From: Neofusicoccum parvum
Lineage: Eukaryota > Ascomycota > Dothideomycetes > Botryosphaeriales > Botryosphaeriaceae
Assembly: GCA_020912385.1 (NCBI GenBank)
Contig: CP087219.1
Span: forward strand, 1,736,001-1,800,000
Direction: 5' to 3'
Length of the DNA: 64,000 nucleotides
The position numbers and the translations under genes were made by a program. Positions 62,618-64,000 of the stretch are shown here, in pieces. Position 1 is the first letter of the stretch. Each line of letters starts with the position of its first letter. Under the pieces are notes generated by a model. The model searched no databases. It was not told the DNA's origin and saw only the letters and a program-made list of their open reading frames with translations.

Positions 62618-63582
62618 GAGTGTGGTAAGTTTCGGAAAGTGACCTAGGCGTGCTTGATGTACGGGTGCAGCGAGACCTAAAGTCGGTTAGGATTTATCTG
62701 AGAGGCGCGGCAGCTCTGTGACATGGCACAAGCGTAGTGTAGCGAGTCACGCGCAGGGAGCAGCTAAAACAACAGTATTTTCCGCCGTGCTGGATTGCTC
62801 GTGATGAGTCATTATCTGCGGTCTAGTACCCCGCGGCTCTACGCAGCTTGAAGGGGTAAAATGAGTACATTCGTCGGATGAGGAAGGTGCATAAGGGTTC
62901 CTGAACATCCCATTGGACTTGTGCCAAATCTTTCAGCCTCAGAGGGCAAGTATGATAAGAGACGCTCATCACGTGCGTCCCCAAGATCGGGTTGCTGGAA
63001 AGAACATTCAAGCCGTTTGCAGAGAGGGTTGCAGCAAATGATATCTGGATCATTAGAGTATGGCCGAGCAGGTAGATTCCGTATCCTGTCTACTCGACAA
63101 GAACACGTGATATTTACACGACGTAAAGCAAGGCAGGAGAGAAGGTGCGGATTCGGAATCGAATCACGAGCTGATGGTCAAGACTGTTTGATTTAAGCTA
63201 TCACAAGATTCTAATGTTACAATGCACACGGCAATCATGGCATAGATGCTTGTGGAATCCCATCAATTGTCTTCCTATGTGGAAAATAAACCTCAGACTA
63301 GTGTCAAAATCTGAGGACACACGTGTAATCGTGCAGCGAGCAAGCTCCTGAAAAGACATTCTCACGCCCGCCTCTCAACCGATTTTCAAAAGGATTCTCA
63401 CTCTCGTATCCGAAGACCAGACTGAGAAACCCCTGTTACAAGATGCAGAAGAACCGAACGGCGCAAAAGCCACAGAAAGCGAATGTCGCGGCAACCAGAA
63501 TTGCCAAAGAAAAAGGGTCCACATCAGTCCCAACCCGCGCACACCTCAGCCGCTCCACGCAGCACCACCTCCGCAAACCCCC
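62618..63582. other. Intergenic, no gene seen
   Basis: BTB promoter on one side, 3' flank of the HsbA-like gene on the other. Moderately AT-rich. No family features in the short frames. Confidence 0.45.
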
Positions 63583-64000
63583 CTAGTTCTCATACGCCTT
63601 GACCGCCTCATCCAGCGTCCCATCGATCTCAACCTTCTGCTGCTTCGCGCACGCCTCGCGCCGCGGGATCAGCCCGATGATCGCAAACGCCAGCTGATCG
63701 ACGACGGTCTCGACCGACCGCAGCACACCGGCGATGGGAGCAGTGACGGGGTTGACCGCGGCGGCGCGCTCGGCCACGACGACGCCGTCGACGCCCTGCC
63801 GGCCCAGCGCCGCAAGCAGCCCGCTCACGTCGTCCGCGCTGCCCTGCGCGATGGCGGCGAGCTGCTGCGCGGTGTCGTCGCCGAATGGGAAACCGGATAG
63901 CAGACCGCGTCGGCCGATGATGATGTTGAGGAGGGCCTGGTGCACGCGGACAAACGAGATGAGCGCGATGACGATGGCGTCGGTCGCGTCGTCGGTGGGG
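63583..64000 (-). CDS. HsbA-like hydrophobic surface-binding / galactomannoprotein-type protein (5' end beyond window)
   Basis: The frame is open from the window edge (64000) to the stop at 63583, about 138 residues, so the N-terminus with its expected signal peptide lies outside. VRVHQALLNIIIGRRGLLSG, the alanine-rich amphipathic helix, NPVTAPIAGVLRSVETVVDQ and LAFAIIGLIPRREACAKQQK match the helical HsbA/cell-wall galactomannoprotein family. Members are secreted, bind hydrophobic surfaces and can recruit hydrolases there. It ends in DEAVKAYEN. The assignment rests on pattern and hydrophobicity, so it is likely but not certain. Confidence 0.75.
   Translation of the reverse strand, partial: PTDDATDAIVIALISFVRVHQALLNIIIGRRGLLSGFPFGDDTAQQLAAIAQGSADDVSGLLAALGRQGVDGVVVAERAAAVNPVTAPIAGVLRSVETVVDQLAFAIIGLIPRREACAKQQKVEIDGTLDEAVKAYEN

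Noticed and set aside
1..64000. CRISPR arrays, bacterial operons, rRNA or large retrotransposons
   Set aside because: No regularly spaced repeat-spacer pattern, no rRNA sequence and no polyprotein frame were seen. The gene structure is fungal throughout.

Overview
The window is nuclear DNA of a filamentous ascomycete (Pezizomycotina). Genes carry short GT-AG introns of about 50-70 bp, there are no operons, and the protein families are typical of these fungi: fungal rhodopsin-like membrane proteins, Zn2Cys6 factors, HET domains, a siderophore MFS carrier, an NRPS-like adenylation-thiolation-reductase enzyme and an HsbA-like protein. A Dothideomycete is my best guess, but the sequence does not prove it. 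All exon coordinates were worked out by hand from reading frame, splice signals and family resemblance.

Layout. 1-13 kb: the tail of an upstream gene, a rhodopsin-like membrane protein, a nitrilase, a secreted sulfatase, a HET gene interrupted by one stop codon, a secreted amidase and a second rhodopsin-like protein. 13-24 kb: a membrane protein, a zinc alcohol dehydrogenase divergent from a Zn2Cys6 regulator, a 1245-residue protein joining a kinase, an AIG2/GGCT-like domain and ankyrin repeats, and a small GFA-type protein. 24.4-24.9 kb: a 377-bp miniature LTR-type element with 68-bp terminal repeats and a 5-bp target-site duplication. 25-40 kb: a PRISE-type reductase, an HhH-GPD DNA glycosylase, a divergent pair of secreted proteins (one cysteine-rich, one HExxH metalloprotease), DUF7730 and DUF4267 proteins, a fragmentary L-domain gene, a 610-residue unknown and a degenerate 48-bp tandem repeat.

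41-53 kb: a siderophore-type MFS transporter, a phytanoyl-CoA-type dioxygenase, an amino-acid permease and, divergent from it, the NRPS-like enzyme. Together they look like a small natural-product locus. 54-61 kb is a gene graveyard. It holds a HET pseudogene with four premature stops, three or four of them explained by CpA-to-TpA (RIP-type) changes, then broken copies of an iron-containing redox enzyme, a 2-oxoglutarate/Fe(II) oxygenase that has lost its HxD iron motif, and an MFS drug transporter. The last three are common tailoring and export functions, so the graveyard may be the decayed arm of the same cluster. 61.8-64 kb: an intact BTB/POZ gene and the 3' part of an HsbA-like gene that runs off the window.
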